DNA of 43,064 nt, taken from assembly GCA_017623295.1 (NCBI GenBank), contig JAGAPK010000045.1:1-43064 (forward strand), in the 5' to 3' direction. The translations under genes were made by a program, and so were the position numbers. The notes beneath the pieces are model-generated. The model did no database searches. It saw only the letters and a list, made by a program, of their open reading frames with translations, and was not told where the DNA came from. This document shows, piece by piece, positions 1 through 8,424 of this stretch. This DNA is from Lachnospiraceae bacterium (GTDB taxonomy: Bacteria; Bacillota; Clostridia; Lachnospirales; Lachnospiraceae). Positions within the stretch are counted from its first letter, which is position 1; every line of letters starts with the position of its first letter.

Positions 1-2
1 AT

Positions 3-326
3 GGAAGTGGAAGCGGAGACGGAAGTGGAAGCGGAGATGGAAGCGGAAGCGGAGACGGAAGCGGACGTGGAGACGGAAGTGGAAGCGGAGACGGAAGCGG
101 AAGTGGAAGTGGAGATGGAAGTGGAAGCGGAGACGGAAGCGGAAGTGGAGATGGAAGTGGAAGTGGAAGCGGAGACGGAAGCGGAAGCGGAAGTGGAGAT
201 GGAAGTGAAAGCGGAGACGGAAGCGGAAGTGGAGATGGAAGTGAAAGCGGAGACGGAAGCGGAGACGGAAGTGGAAGTGGAGATGGAAGTGGAAGCGGAG
301 ATGGAAGTGGAAGCGGAGACGGAAGT
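3..326 (+). repeat. GGARRY hexanucleotide repeat coding a Gly-Ser/Gly-Asp linker
   Basis: About 54 consecutive hexamers of the form GGA-AGT, GGA-AGC, GGA-GAC or GGA-GAT, with a few variants (one GGACGT giving Arg, two GAAAGC giving Glu). In the frame of the downstream protein they code an alternating Gly-Ser/Gly-Asp chain, a flexible, acidic, probably extracellular linker. The unit is six bases, so expansion or contraction keeps the frame. The repeat continues to the left edge of the window, so its full length is unknown. It fades into Gly-Asn/Ile-Asp and Gly-Ser/Asp-Ser degenerate copies up to about 380. Confidence 0.9.
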
Positions 327-3300
327 GGAAACATAGACGGAAATGAAAACATAGACGGAAGTGACAGTGGAACTGGAGATGTACAGAATACAGGTGATAC
401 AACCACTTACTATGTGCTGACTTTTTCTTATGTAAGTGATTTGGAAACACCGATTGATTTATACCAGGTAAGCAGAATTATTGATGTGGCAGATGTTGGA
501 GAAGTTCCGCCTTATGATACTTATCAATTGTTAGAGCAAAATGAGGATACGGCAAACGGAGAATCGGATGAGGAATCCGATGAAGAATCTAATGAGAATC
601 GAAGCCTTGGCTTTGGTTTTGGATTTTCGTTGCGCCCGGGAAGTGGCACAGAGGATACATTCCTTTACGTGGGCCCTGGACAAGGCGAGTATATGTTACA
701 GCAGCTTCCGGAGGATTCTGACGATGCAATGCTTCTCAATGTAATCAATGCTCCGGTTTATATTCGATGCAAAAATCAGAATGACTGGTTAAAACAGTAC
801 GTTTTTAATTCTCTTGCCGGTGAAGAAAACGAATCCGATAGTTTCACCATTCAGATTCAGACAGTAAGAGCCAATGAAGTGACGGAGGAGATGGTTGCCA
901 AGGCGAATTTGATCTATTTGGAAGATGGTATGGTTAGTGTGCCGGGGAGCAGTGATGGACTTGTCAAAAATTTCGTGACAATGGATACTTCAGGCGGTAC
1001 TGGAAATGATATGAGTAGAAATGCTGTTTTTGCGATTGTATATCGTGCGGTGAGTGATTTACTTCCGGTGATTGTTGATTATGGTGTTGTGGCGAATACA
1101 ACAGATTATGCAGATACAAATTATCAGAAGTTGGCGAATATTATGTTGAAAAAGGATTTATCAACATATTTTTCTGATATGGAAAATGTGGATAATCTTT
1201 TTATGAATATTGCATCTTCTGATTATCCGAACAAAATAGACAACAACTATAATTATGTAAACCGAAATGTTTATATTGTAAATGACACTCCGGTAGCCGG
1301 AGAAGATTTTGACGAGGCTTTTAATGATGACAAAATCAATGCCGGATTTAAAGAGGTTAAGGCTACTATTTTAGCGGAAAACAGTACGTTATCAGAAGCG
1401 GATAAAATTTCGGAGAAAATAAGTAAGGCAAAGGTGATACAATATATTATTAATTATGCGGTAGGATTAATTAGTGAATACAGGGATATACGTGTCCTTG
1501 AATTACAACCTACTAGTAATAGTGTTTCTGATTTGCATATTTTTGATAATGCAGAGAAGGATTATACGACGCTTTATTGGAAGAAGGCAGATAGTAAGAA
1601 TGCCGGACAGCAGGTTCTTCGTAGCACAAAGGTGATTGATATTGTGATAGACCAAAAATCAGTTGATGATTTTGCGGGAGACACAAGTGATATCAATAAT
1701 AATTATCATATGATTTTTATTGGTCTGGATGGGCAACTGCTTAATTATGAAAATAAAAAGACAGTCTATAATGATACATCTTTGAATGGCAAAGTATATA
1801 CGGCAACAGGTGATATTGCAAATGATAGTGGAAGCCGTTATGCAGGAATTGATTTAACGCAGGAAAAGAAAAATGCATTGCTTGACTTTATGCGCGCAGG
1901 TTATCCGATTGTAGTAGAAGATGATTTCTTTGTGAATAAAACAGCCAAGGAGGTTGGAGCAGGGGCAATCAATACCCAATATGTAGAAGAAACCTCACAA
2001 ATGTTCGATTTTTTACAGAGAGCAATTTCAGAGTATCAGGATTATATTTATACGATTTCTGATCTTCATAGTAGTGCAATGTTTTCGGCACAAATTAACA
2101 TGAGTCGTCCACAAATCAGCTATCAGGAAGATGATACAGCTAGCGTGCAGTCTGTTGAAGTGGACGATGAAGGTAATTATAGAGGCAGTATTGCATATCG
2201 TATAACAGATGATAAAGGAGAGAGTTATGCGGGTACAGTGAATCTTCGTCTGTTTTTTGACTTGAACAATGACGGAAGATATACAGAAGCAGAAGAAGTA
2301 GGACTAGATAAATATAGTAATGAAAATGGAACGATTATCATTGATTTTGATGATGCGAATAAAGGTATTATACCGTGGAAGTTAGAAGTTTCGGATGAAG
2401 GAAATACATTCAGAAGAGATGATTTACAGGGCTTTTTTGTTGTTTCGCATGAAAATCTGACACCGGTTCGAATCCTTCAGATTGCAGATGAATCAGCAGA
2501 TGAGGCATCGAATTTGGAAGCTACTTACGAAGTGTCCAATACTATGCTGGGTTACTGTCTGCATGGAGCAGAAGGAATCACCGAAAGTAGTTTTAACATC
2601 AAAACATTGACACCAAAGCAGCTTCAGGAAAAACTTGCACAACAGAGCAGCTATTTGGAAGGTTGGGATGTACTCGTACTTGGGTTCGGTCCAAGTTATC
2701 AGTTGGGAGATGCTACCGACGCCGTTGCCGATTATATAGAAGCGAATCGCCCGGTGGTCATATCTTCTGTGGCAATCAGTGAAGAAAGCGGCTGTATGGG
2801 TTTAAGCAAGGCGATGCTTGGTTTATCGCAGACAGGTACGTATGAAAATCTCGGACAGACCAAAGGTGGTCAGAAGTATTATCGGTTTAATAACCTAAAA
2901 GAAGATATGTTCGGAGCAAGTCAGAACCAGATAGTGGAACAGATAAATAATGGTGTGATTTCACATTACCCATATGAGATTGATACAGCAAATCTTATGA
3001 TTTATCAGTCCGTTGAAGCAGGAGATTATTTGCTCGATTTTGCACAAAATGATTCAGGACAGGATAGCAGTGCTGTAACGGCATGGTATAGTCTTGGTAA
3101 TTCCTTTGCAGGAGGGAATCCGGGCATCTATGATGTGTCGAAACAAGATGCGGCGAACAATTATTATGTGTACAGCAAAGGAAGTATTGTCTATGTGGGA
3201 CAGGATTCCTATCCGTTCTCTTTTGACAGTACTACGACAGCAGATCCAATGAAAGAGGATGGTGCAACAGAATGTAGGATTTTTGTCAATGCACTGATGA

Positions 3301-3824
3301 CAGCTTACAATGCCGGTGTGAAGAATCCTACCGTATCTATTGTTGCGGGTTTTGCAAAAGATGCGCCGGAGATAGAAAGTGTATGTATTCCTTTTGATCA
3401 ACAGATTCAAGAGGCGGGTGATGCGGAAGGTGGTTTGCTAGAGCAGACTACGGATGTATTCTTTAAAATGAATGATCCCAATATTGCTTTTTCCAAAACA
3501 GTAGAAATCTCTTTCTACTATAATGATGATGCCGGAACTGAGGTGGAAATAGGCGGTCAAACAGTACATGCAACGGCATTTTCAACACCAATCTGGATGG
3601 TACAGAACGGACAGCTTGTCGAAGTTGGTAGCGATGAAGAGTTAAAGCAAGGATGTATTTACAAAATAAAAGCCCCTGTGGTTGCTTTGCGTGATGGTAA
3701 TAAAACCGGAGCGGGAATTTATGTAGTAGTACAATCGAAATTCCAGAAATTTGGAAGAGAGCAGACCGCAGTTGGCAGTGATTGTATTACGATTAATCGG
3801 GCACAGCTTTTCTTGTTGGAATAA
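3..3824 (+). CDS. Large DUF5057-like surface protein, 5' partial
   Basis: The 3' part of a very large protein; 1273 residues are visible and the start lies upstream of the window. The reading frame is open from the first complete codon (position 3). A GTG at 414 could be mistaken for the start, but it is internal. The visible part begins with about 108 residues of alternating Gly-Ser/Gly-Asp, then a short Asn/Asp-rich segment, then a long globular region. Around 2258-2295 an EF-hand-like loop ([12 protein letters not shown]) has Asp, Asn, Asp and Glu at calcium-ligand positions. Around 2650-2770 a segment containing [12 protein letters not shown] and RPVVISS looks like an amidotransferase-type Rossmann fold. 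The C-terminus is beta-rich. The overall look matches large DUF5057 proteins of Lachnospiraceae, a family name recalled from knowledge. The repetitive linker suggests an extracellular, possibly anchored protein, but no signal peptide can be seen because the N-terminus is missing. Function unknown. Confidence 0.7.
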   Translation, partial: GSGSGDGSGSGDGSGSGDGSGRGDGSGSGDGSGSGSGDGSGSGDGSGSGDGSGSGSGDGSGSGSGDGSESGDGSGSGDGSESGDGSGDGSGSGDGSGSGDGSGSGDGSGNIDGNENIDGSDSGTGDVQNTGDTTTYYVLTFSYVSDLETPIDLYQVSRIIDVADVGEVPPYDTYQLLEQNEDTANGESDEESDEESNENRSLGFGFGFSLRPGSGTEDTFLYVGPGQGEYMLQQLPEDSDDAMLLNVINAPVYIRCKNQNDWLKQYVFNSLAGEENESDSFTIQIQTVRANEVTEEMVAKANLIYLEDGMVSVPGSSDGLVKNFVTMDTSGGTGNDMSRNAVFAIVYRAVSDLLPVIVDYGVVANTTDYADTNYQKLANIMLKKDLSTYFSDMENVDNLFMNIASSDYPNKIDNNYNYVNRNVYIVNDTPVAGEDFDEAFNDDKINAGFKEVKATILAENSTLSEADKISEKISKAKVIQYIINYAVGLISEYRDIRVLELQPTSNSVSDLHIFDNAEKDYTTLYWKKADSKNAGQQVLRSTKVIDIVIDQKSVDDFAGDTSDINNNYHMIFIGLDGQLLNYENKKTVYNDTSLNGKVYTATGDIANDSGSRYAGIDLTQEKKNALLDFMRAGYPIVVEDDFFVNKTAKEVGAGAINTQYVEETSQMFDFLQRAISEYQDYIYTISDLHSSAMFSAQINMSRPQISYQEDDTASVQSVEVDDEGNYRGSIAYRITDDKGESYAGTVNLRLFFDLNNDGRYTEAEEVGLDKYSNENGTIIIDFDDANKGIIPWKLEVSDEGNTFRRDDLQGFFVVSHENLTPVRILQIADESADEASNLEATYEVSNTMLGYCLHGAEGITESSFNIKTLTPKQLQEKLAQQSSYLEGWDVLVLGFGPSYQLGDATDAVADYIEANRPVVISSVAISEESGCMGLSKAMLGLSQTGTYENLGQTKGGQKYYRFNNLKEDMFGASQNQIVEQINNGVISHYPYEIDTANLMIYQSVEAGDYLLDFAQNDSGQDSSAVTAWYSLGNSFAGGNPGIYDVSKQDAANNYYVYSKGSIVYVGQDSYPFSFDSTTTADPMKEDGATECRIFVNALMTAYNAGVKNPTVSIVAGFAKDAPEIESVCIPFDQQIQEAGDAEGGLLEQTTDVFFKMNDPNIAFSKTVEISFYYNDDAGTEVEIGGQTVHATAFSTPIWMVQNGQLVEVGSDEELKQGCIYKIKAPVVALRDGNKTGAGIYVVVQSKFQKFGREQTAVGSDCITINRAQLFLLE

Positions 3825-3841
3825 CTTATTCGATATTATTT

Positions 3842-3865
3842 GGAAAAAGTTTAGAATATTTTTCC
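3842..3865 (+). terminator. Weak hairpin after the DUF5057-like gene
   Basis: GGAAAAA (3842-3848) pairs with TTTTTCC (3859-3865) around a 10-base loop, 17 bases after the stop codon. The stem is short and mostly A-U, and no separate U tract follows, so it would be a weak terminator. The -35 hexamer of the topA promoter follows directly. Confidence 0.4.
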
Positions 3866-3894
3866 TTGCATGTGTCAGAAAATTGGTGTATAGT
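3866..3894 (+). promoter_or_regulatory. Sigma-A-type promoter for topA
   Basis: TTGCAT (3866-3871), a 17-base spacer, then TATAGT (3889-3894). Both hexamers match the housekeeping consensus at most positions and the spacing is ideal. The predicted transcription start near 3901 leaves a leader of about 70 bases before the topA start chosen here. Confidence 0.65.
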
Positions 3895-3971
3895 GGGTCA
3901 CGTTAATAGTGGCACAATAATATATGTCAATAGAAGAGACAAAATCTAGTAATACGAATAGGGGAATTGCG

Positions 3972-6047
3972 ATGGCGAAATATTTGGTGATTGTGGAGTC
4001 ACCGGCAAAGGTGAAAACGATTAAAAAATTCTTAGGTGCAAATTATGAAGTTATGGCAAGTAACGGGCATGTGCGCGATTTGCCTAAAAGTCAGCTTGGA
4101 ATTGACGTAGAACATGATTTTGAACCGAAATATATTACAATCCGAGGAAAAGGTGATATTCTGGCAAGTCTGCGTAAAGAAGTGAAAAAAGCAGATAAAG
4201 TATATCTGGCAACTGACCCGGACCGCGAAGGAGAAGCAATTTCGTGGCACTTATCGGCGGCTTTAAAATTGGAAGGAAAGAAAGTATATCGTATTACATT
4301 TAATGAGATTACCAAAAGCGCAGTGAAAGAATCTTTGAAAAATGCCAGAGAAATTGATATGGAACTGGTAGATGCACAACAGGCAAGACGTTGTCTGGAT
4401 CGTATGGTAGGTTATAAAATTTCACCGGTACTCTGGGCAAAAGTCAAAAGAGGCTTGAGTGCAGGCCGTGTGCAGTCAGTTGCACTTCGTATTATCTGTG
4501 ACAGAGAAGAAGAAATTAATGCTTTTATTCCGGAAGAATATTGGACCTTAGATGCGGTACTTAAGATTCCGGGAGAAAAGAAGCCGTTAGTTGCGAAGTA
4601 TTACGGAACAACAGAGAAGAAGCAGGATATTTCCTCAAAGGAAGAAATAGACAAAATAGAGAAAGCATTGGAAAATGCAGCATATAAAGTAGCAGACGTA
4701 AAGCGTGGCGAAAGAACTAAAAAAGCTCCGCTTCCGTTTACAACCTCTACTTTGCAGCAGGAAGCAAGTAAGGTGTTGAACTTCTCTACCCAGAAGACAA
4801 TGCGCCTTGCACAGCAGTTGTACGAAGGTGTGGATATTAAAGGGAATGGAACGGTAGGTATTATTACTTATCTGCGTACCGATTCTACCAGGGTTTCAGA
4901 GGAAGCAGAAGCATCAGCCAAAGAGTATATTACCGGACAATTCGGCGAAGAATATGCAGCCGGAGCTGGTAACGAGAAAAAGAATACGCAGAAAATACAG
5001 GATGCGCATGAAGCGATTCGCCCGACGGATATTACAAGAACGCCATTATCCATTAAGGATTCTTTATCCAGAGATCAATTCCGTTTATATCAGTTAATAT
5101 GGAAGCGTTTTGTGGCAAGCAGAATGATGCCGGCAGTATATGAAACGACTTCTGTAAAAATTGATGCAGCAGGACACCGTTTTACCGTAGCAGCATCAAA
5201 GGTAAAATTTGATGGATTCCTTTGTGTTTATACGGATGAGGATGAGAAGGAAGAGAATAATACACTGGTAAAAAGTATTGATTCTGATACCAAGCTGGTA
5301 TTTGATTCTTTTGAAGAAAAGCAGCATTTTACACAGCCTGCACCACATTATACAGAAGCTTCTTTGGTACGTGCGTTGGAAGAACTTGGAATCGGAAGAC
5401 CGAGTACCTATGCACCGACCATTACAACGATTCTGGCAAGAAGATATATTGTAAAAGAAAACAAGAATCTCTATGTGACAGAACTTGGTGAAGTAGTAAA
5501 TAATATAATGAAAGAAGCGTTCCCGTCTATTGTTGATGTTAATTTTACTGCAACAATGGAAGCGCTGCTTGATGGAATTGCGGAAGGTACTGTGAAATGG
5601 AAGACAGTTGTTTCCAATTTCTATCCGGATTTGGCAGATGCTGTGGAAAAGGCAGAAAAAGAACTGGAACAGGTAGAAATTGCGGATGAGGTTTCGGATG
5701 AAGTGTGTGATGTCTGTGGCAGACAGATGGTAATTAAGTATGGACCTCATGGTAGATTCTTAGCATGCCCTGGATTCCCGGAATGCCGTAATACGAAGCC
5801 GTATTTTGAAAAAATAGGGGTGGCTTGTCCGAAGTGCGGTAAAGACATCGTTCTTAAGAAAACTAAGAAGGGTAGAAAGTATTTCGGTTGTATTGATAAT
5901 CCACAGTGTGATTTCATGGTATGGCAGAAACCGGTTGATAGGAAATGTCCGAAATGTGAATCTATTTTATTGCAAAAAGGAAACAAACTGGTTTGCTCCG
6001 ATGAAAATTGTGGTTATGTCGAAGATGCGCCAAGTGCAAAAGAGTAG
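3972..6047 (+). CDS. topA: DNA topoisomerase I (type IA)
   Basis: Relaxes negatively supercoiled DNA by cutting one strand through a 5'-phosphotyrosine link. 691 residues. An N-terminal TOPRIM domain starts with MAKYLVIVESPAK (Glu9) and carries DPDRE at residues 82-86. The catalytic tyrosine is Tyr300 in GIITYLRTDST. Three C-terminal zinc-ribbon motifs follow (CDVCG...CPGFPEC, CPKCG...CIDNPQC, CPKCE...CSDENC), as is usual in Firmicutes. The start at 3972 is preferred to an in-frame ATG at 3924 because it gives the canonical N-terminus and has AGGGG seven bases upstream. In Bacillus subtilis topA also lies upstream of codY, with other genes in between; here codY is the next gene. Confidence 0.96.
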   Translation: MAKYLVIVESPAKVKTIKKFLGANYEVMASNGHVRDLPKSQLGIDVEHDFEPKYITIRGKGDILASLRKEVKKADKVYLATDPDREGEAISWHLSAALKLEGKKVYRITFNEITKSAVKESLKNAREIDMELVDAQQARRCLDRMVGYKISPVLWAKVKRGLSAGRVQSVALRIICDREEEINAFIPEEYWTLDAVLKIPGEKKPLVAKYYGTTEKKQDISSKEEIDKIEKALENAAYKVADVKRGERTKKAPLPFTTSTLQQEASKVLNFSTQKTMRLAQQLYEGVDIKGNGTVGIITYLRTDSTRVSEEAEASAKEYITGQFGEEYAAGAGNEKKNTQKIQDAHEAIRPTDITRTPLSIKDSLSRDQFRLYQLIWKRFVASRMMPAVYETTSVKIDAAGHRFTVAASKVKFDGFLCVYTDEDEKEENNTLVKSIDSDTKLVFDSFEEKQHFTQPAPHYTEASLVRALEELGIGRPSTYAPTITTILARRYIVKENKNLYVTELGEVVNNIMKEAFPSIVDVNFTATMEALLDGIAEGTVKWKTVVSNFYPDLADAVEKAEKELEQVEIADEVSDEVCDVCGRQMVIKYGPHGRFLACPGFPECRNTKPYFEKIGVACPKCGKDIVLKKTKKGRKYFGCIDNPQCDFMVWQKPVDRKCPKCESILLQKGNKLVCSDENCGYVEDAPSAKE

Positions 6048-6059
6048 TGAAAATTTGAT

Positions 6060-6074
6060 AATTGTATGAAAATT
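6060..6074 (+). promoter_or_regulatory. Putative CodY box upstream of codY
   Basis: AATTGTATGAAAATT matches the published CodY consensus AATTTTCWGAAAATT at 13 of 15 positions; the mismatches are at positions 5 and 7. It lies between topA and codY, ending 24 bases before the -35 hexamer of the predicted codY promoter. This suggests codY autoregulation. The match is seen directly; binding is inferred. Confidence 0.5.
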
Positions 6075-6098
6075 GTGCAAAAATACCAACAAAACGCA

Positions 6099-6127
6099 TT
6101 GAAAATACCGAAAAATTGTGGTAGTAT
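6099..6127 (+). promoter_or_regulatory. Sigma-A-type promoter for codY
   Basis: TTGAAA (6099-6104), a 17-base spacer, then TAGTAT (6122-6127). It lies in the 145-base gap between topA and codY and would give a leader of roughly 60 bases. The -35 hexamer is close to consensus; the -10 is weaker. Confidence 0.55.
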
Positions 6128-6192
6128 ATGGATGTATTAAGAATTTGCGTTATATCAAAGCTTGAGAATTGATTTTTGAGAGGCGATGGGTA

Positions 6193-6978
6193 ATGAGCGG
6201 CGTACAATTATTGGATAAAACCAGAAAAATAGGAAAACTTTTGCATAACAATAATTCCGGCAAAGTTGTTTTCAATGACATATGTGATGTCTTGAAAGAA
6301 ATATTGGTATCCAATGTTTTGGTTATCAGTAAAAAGGGAAAAGTGCTCGGAATAGGCGATTTGAATGAAGTGGAATCCATTACAGAGCTGATTGTAGATC
6401 ATGTAGGTGGTTTTATCGATCCGCTTCTGAATGAGCGATTGCTGGCAGTTCTTTCCACCAAAGAGAATGTCAATCTGGAAACACTGGGATTTGAAAATAT
6501 TGATACCAAGAAGTTTCAGGCGATTATTACACCGATTGAGATTTCGGGAGAACGTCTTGGCACACTTTTCATTTATAAATGTAATGAACAGTATGACATT
6601 GATGATATTATTCTTTGCGAATACGGAACAACCGTAGTTGGTCTGGAGATGCTTCGTGCGGTAAATGAGGAAAGCGCAGAAGAAAACAGAAAGGTTGCAG
6701 TTGTAAAATCGGCAATCAGTACACTTTCTTTTTCTGAGATGGAAGCGATTACACATATATTTGATGAATTAAATGGTATGGAAGGAATTCTGGTGGCAAG
6801 TAAAATTGCAGATAAAGTAGGAATTACCCGTTCTGTTATCGTGAATGCGCTTCGCAAGTTTGAAAGTGCAGGTGTCATTGAATCCCGTTCTTCCGGCATG
6901 AAAGGAACTTATATTAAGGTACTGAATGATGTAGTTTTTACAGAAGTTGAAAAGCTGAAAGAACAAGGAAGATATTAA
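6193..6978 (+). CDS. codY: Global nutrient-responsive regulator CodY
   Basis: A DNA-binding regulator that senses branched-chain amino acids (and, in many Firmicutes, GTP) and represses stationary-phase, transport and motility genes in rich conditions. 261 residues, the usual CodY length. The N-terminal GAF ligand-binding domain begins LLDKTRKIGKLL. The C-terminal winged helix-turn-helix contains ASKIADKVGITRSVIVNALR, followed by ESAGVIESRSSGMKGTY, the most conserved part of the family. The start at 6193 (MSGVQLLDKTRK) is chosen over a TTG at 6169 because it gives the family N-terminus and has GAGAGG at 6178-6183. Its position just before the fla cluster is conserved with Bacillus subtilis, where CodY represses fla/che. 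Confidence 0.96.
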   Translation: MSGVQLLDKTRKIGKLLHNNNSGKVVFNDICDVLKEILVSNVLVISKKGKVLGIGDLNEVESITELIVDHVGGFIDPLLNERLLAVLSTKENVNLETLGFENIDTKKFQAIITPIEISGERLGTLFIYKCNEQYDIDDIILCEYGTTVVGLEMLRAVNEESAEENRKVAVVKSAISTLSFSEMEAITHIFDELNGMEGILVASKIADKVGITRSVIVNALRKFESAGVIESRSSGMKGTYIKVLNDVVFTEVEKLKEQGRY

Positions 6979-6995
6979 ATTACAAAAAAAACAAA

Positions 6996-7040
6996 GGATT
7001 TATAGCGTGTATAAAAAACGGCTATAAATTCTTTTTTTTT
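6996..7040 (+). terminator. Rho-independent terminator after codY
   Basis: An 11-bp stem (6996-7006 with 7021-7031, one G-U pair) around a 14-base loop, followed directly by nine Ts (7032-7040). This is the clearest intrinsic terminator in the window. It separates codY transcription from the flagellar cluster, which has its own promoter starting 11 bases later. Confidence 0.85.
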
Positions 7041-7050
7041 CTGTTTGCAC

Positions 7051-7079
7051 TTGTATTTTCATTTGAAAATCTTTATAAT
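7051..7079 (+). promoter_or_regulatory. Sigma-A-type promoter of the flagellar cluster
   Basis: TTGTAT (7051-7056), a 17-base spacer, then a perfect TATAAT (7074-7079), right after the codY terminator and about 38 bases before flgB. This is the only strong promoter seen upstream of the flagellar genes, so it probably drives much of the cluster. Its -35/-10 pattern is housekeeping, not sigma-28. Confidence 0.75.
7055..7070 (+). promoter_or_regulatory. Perfect dyad in the fla promoter spacer (candidate operator)
   Basis: ATTTTCA (7055-7061) and TGAAAAT (7064-7070) form a perfect inverted repeat separated by TT. It fills the spacer between the -35 and -10 hexamers. Bound protein would block RNA polymerase, so a repressor site is likely. 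The half-sites contain the ATTTTC / GAAAAT cores of the CodY box, but the spacing is wider than the 15-base consensus, so CodY is only one candidate. Confidence 0.5.
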
Positions 7080-7116
7080 AGATAAAGAATTTTATTATTG
7101 TGGGAGAGGTATGACT

Positions 7117-7515
7117 ATGAGTTCCTTAATTGATACAAATGCATATGATTACATAAATGTATTGGACAAGGCTGCTGATGCATCCTGGCTTCGTAATGAT
7201 GCGATTTCCAATAACCTGGCAAATGTGGATACTCCTGGATATAAAAGACAGGACGTGGACTTTGAAACGCAGCTTGCACAGGCATTAAAAAGATCCCGCT
7301 ATACATCTATGGATGACAAGGTTGCAGATGTTAAGATGAACAGATTAAATCCGGTTACTTATACAGACTATGCAGGCTTTTCTTATCGTCTGGATGGCAA
7401 TAATGTGGATGTAGATACAGAAGGCGTATACCTTGCAAAGAACCAGATTGTATATCAAGGTTTAACACAGAGTATTACACAGGAATTTAAAAACTTACAG
7501 TCAGTTATGAAATAA
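7117..7515 (+). CDS. flgB: Flagellar basal-body rod protein FlgB
   Basis: Proximal rod subunit that assembles on the MS ring and is exported by the flagellar type III apparatus. 132 residues. The N-terminus has the rod/hook family signature, with NDAISNNLANVDTPGYKRQD, and the C-terminus has the amphipathic helix typical of axial proteins. The ATG at 7117 is chosen because GGAGAGG at 7103-7109 lies seven bases upstream; the ATG at 7111 is too close to it. A longer frame from 7045 would start inside the promoter and is rejected. First gene of the fla cluster; its stop overlaps the ribosome-binding site of flgC. Confidence 0.93.
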   Translation: MSSLIDTNAYDYINVLDKAADASWLRNDAISNNLANVDTPGYKRQDVDFETQLAQALKRSRYTSMDDKVADVKMNRLNPVTYTDYAGFSYRLDGNNVDVDTEGVYLAKNQIVYQGLTQSITQEFKNLQSVMK

Positions 7516-7529
7516 AGGAGATATAGAAT

Positions 7530-7976
7530 ATGGGTATGTTTACATCATTTGATATTAATGCTTCCGGTATGACAGCAGAGCGTTACCGCATGGATATTAT
7601 TTCTGAAAACGTGGCAAATGCGAATACTACTCGTACGGAAGATGGCACACCATACCGCAGAAAGGTTGTTGTGTTTGAAGAGAAAAATTCACAGACACCA
7701 TTCCATCAGGTTCTGAACAAAGCAACAGACCGTTATTCCGGTAATGGCGTTAAAGTTACGGGTGTTTATGAAGATGAATGGACCGAGATGAATATGGTAT
7801 ACGATCCATCCCATCCGGATGCAGATGAAAACGGCTATGTAACTTATCCAAATGTTAATACAATCACAGAAATGACCAACTTAATTGATGCAAGCCGTGC
7901 TTATGAAGCAAATTCAACTGCTTTTACGGCAAGCAAGAATATTGCGACAAAAGGGTTGGATATGTTAAATATGTAA
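7530..7976 (+). CDS. flgC: Flagellar basal-body rod protein FlgC
   Basis: Rod subunit that follows FlgB. 148 residues. The N-terminus FDINASGMTAERYRMD and ISENVANANTTRTEDGTPYRRK carry the conserved rod-protein motif. The C-terminus (NLIDASRAYEANSTAFTASK) is the typical axial-protein helix. AAGGAG overlapping the flgB stop lies about nine bases before the ATG, so flgB and flgC are probably translationally linked. Confidence 0.94.
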   Translation: MGMFTSFDINASGMTAERYRMDIISENVANANTTRTEDGTPYRRKVVVFEEKNSQTPFHQVLNKATDRYSGNGVKVTGVYEDEWTEMNMVYDPSHPDADENGYVTYPNVNTITEMTNLIDASRAYEANSTAFTASKNIATKGLDMLNM

Positions 7977-8040
7977 ATAAATGCAATAGATATTGCAAAT
8001 AAATAAGGGGTAAACTGGAATACCGGAGGAGATAAATAAT

Positions 8041-8367
8041 ATGGCTTTAGATATTACAGCATTATATAATGTGTCATCTGGCGTGGTAAAAGAGGCTGCG
8101 AAAACTGCACCGACCACCACTGAAACTACTTATGTGGACGCCAGCTTTGATGACTTATTAAGTACCGCACTTGATAACATTAATACAACAAACAGTTATC
8201 TTTCAGATGCAGAAAACGAAGAAATCAAATGGGCACTTGGTGAAACGGAAAACACCCATGATCTTACGATTGCATTGCAGAAGGCATCTACTGCTTTACA
8301 GTACACTGTTGCTATCAGAGACAAGCTGTTAGATGCATATAAAGAAATAATGCAGATGCAGATTTAG
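8041..8367 (+). CDS. fliE: Flagellar hook-basal body complex protein FliE
   Basis: Small adaptor that joins the rod to the MS ring and export gate. 108 residues, normal for the family. The C-terminal half carries the conserved region (TALDNINTTNSYLSDAENE, THDLTIALQKASTALQYTVA, DKLLDAYKEIMQMQI). The N-terminal 35 residues are poorly conserved and Thr-rich. GGAGGAG sits about nine bases upstream of the ATG. The 64-base gap before it holds only a small dyad (7983-7996). Confidence 0.93.
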   Translation: MALDITALYNVSSGVVKEAAKTAPTTTETTYVDASFDDLLSTALDNINTTNSYLSDAENEEIKWALGETENTHDLTIALQKASTALQYTVAIRDKLLDAYKEIMQMQI

Positions 8368-8424
8368 TCGTAAGACAGTTTTTGCATGGAGCATGGCGGA
8401 ATTACTTAAGGAGAAGAAATTGCT

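Noticed and set aside
1-336. A 111-codon open frame rich in Glu/Val/Ala/Thr in frame 1
   Set aside because: It is the out-of-frame reading of the GGARRY repeat. The real protein uses frame 3, which stays open from the window edge to 3824.
7045-7116. Longer flgB start at TTG 7045
   Set aside because: It lies upstream of and within the promoter hexamers, so it could not be in the mRNA.
7983-7996. GCAATA-GA-TATTGC dyad between flgC and fliE
   Set aside because: Short, A/T-rich, with no promoter or terminator context; could be chance.
8386-8409. Seven-codon leader-like frame before fliF
   Set aside because: No ribosome-binding site, no regulatory codon run and no attenuator structure; probably chance.
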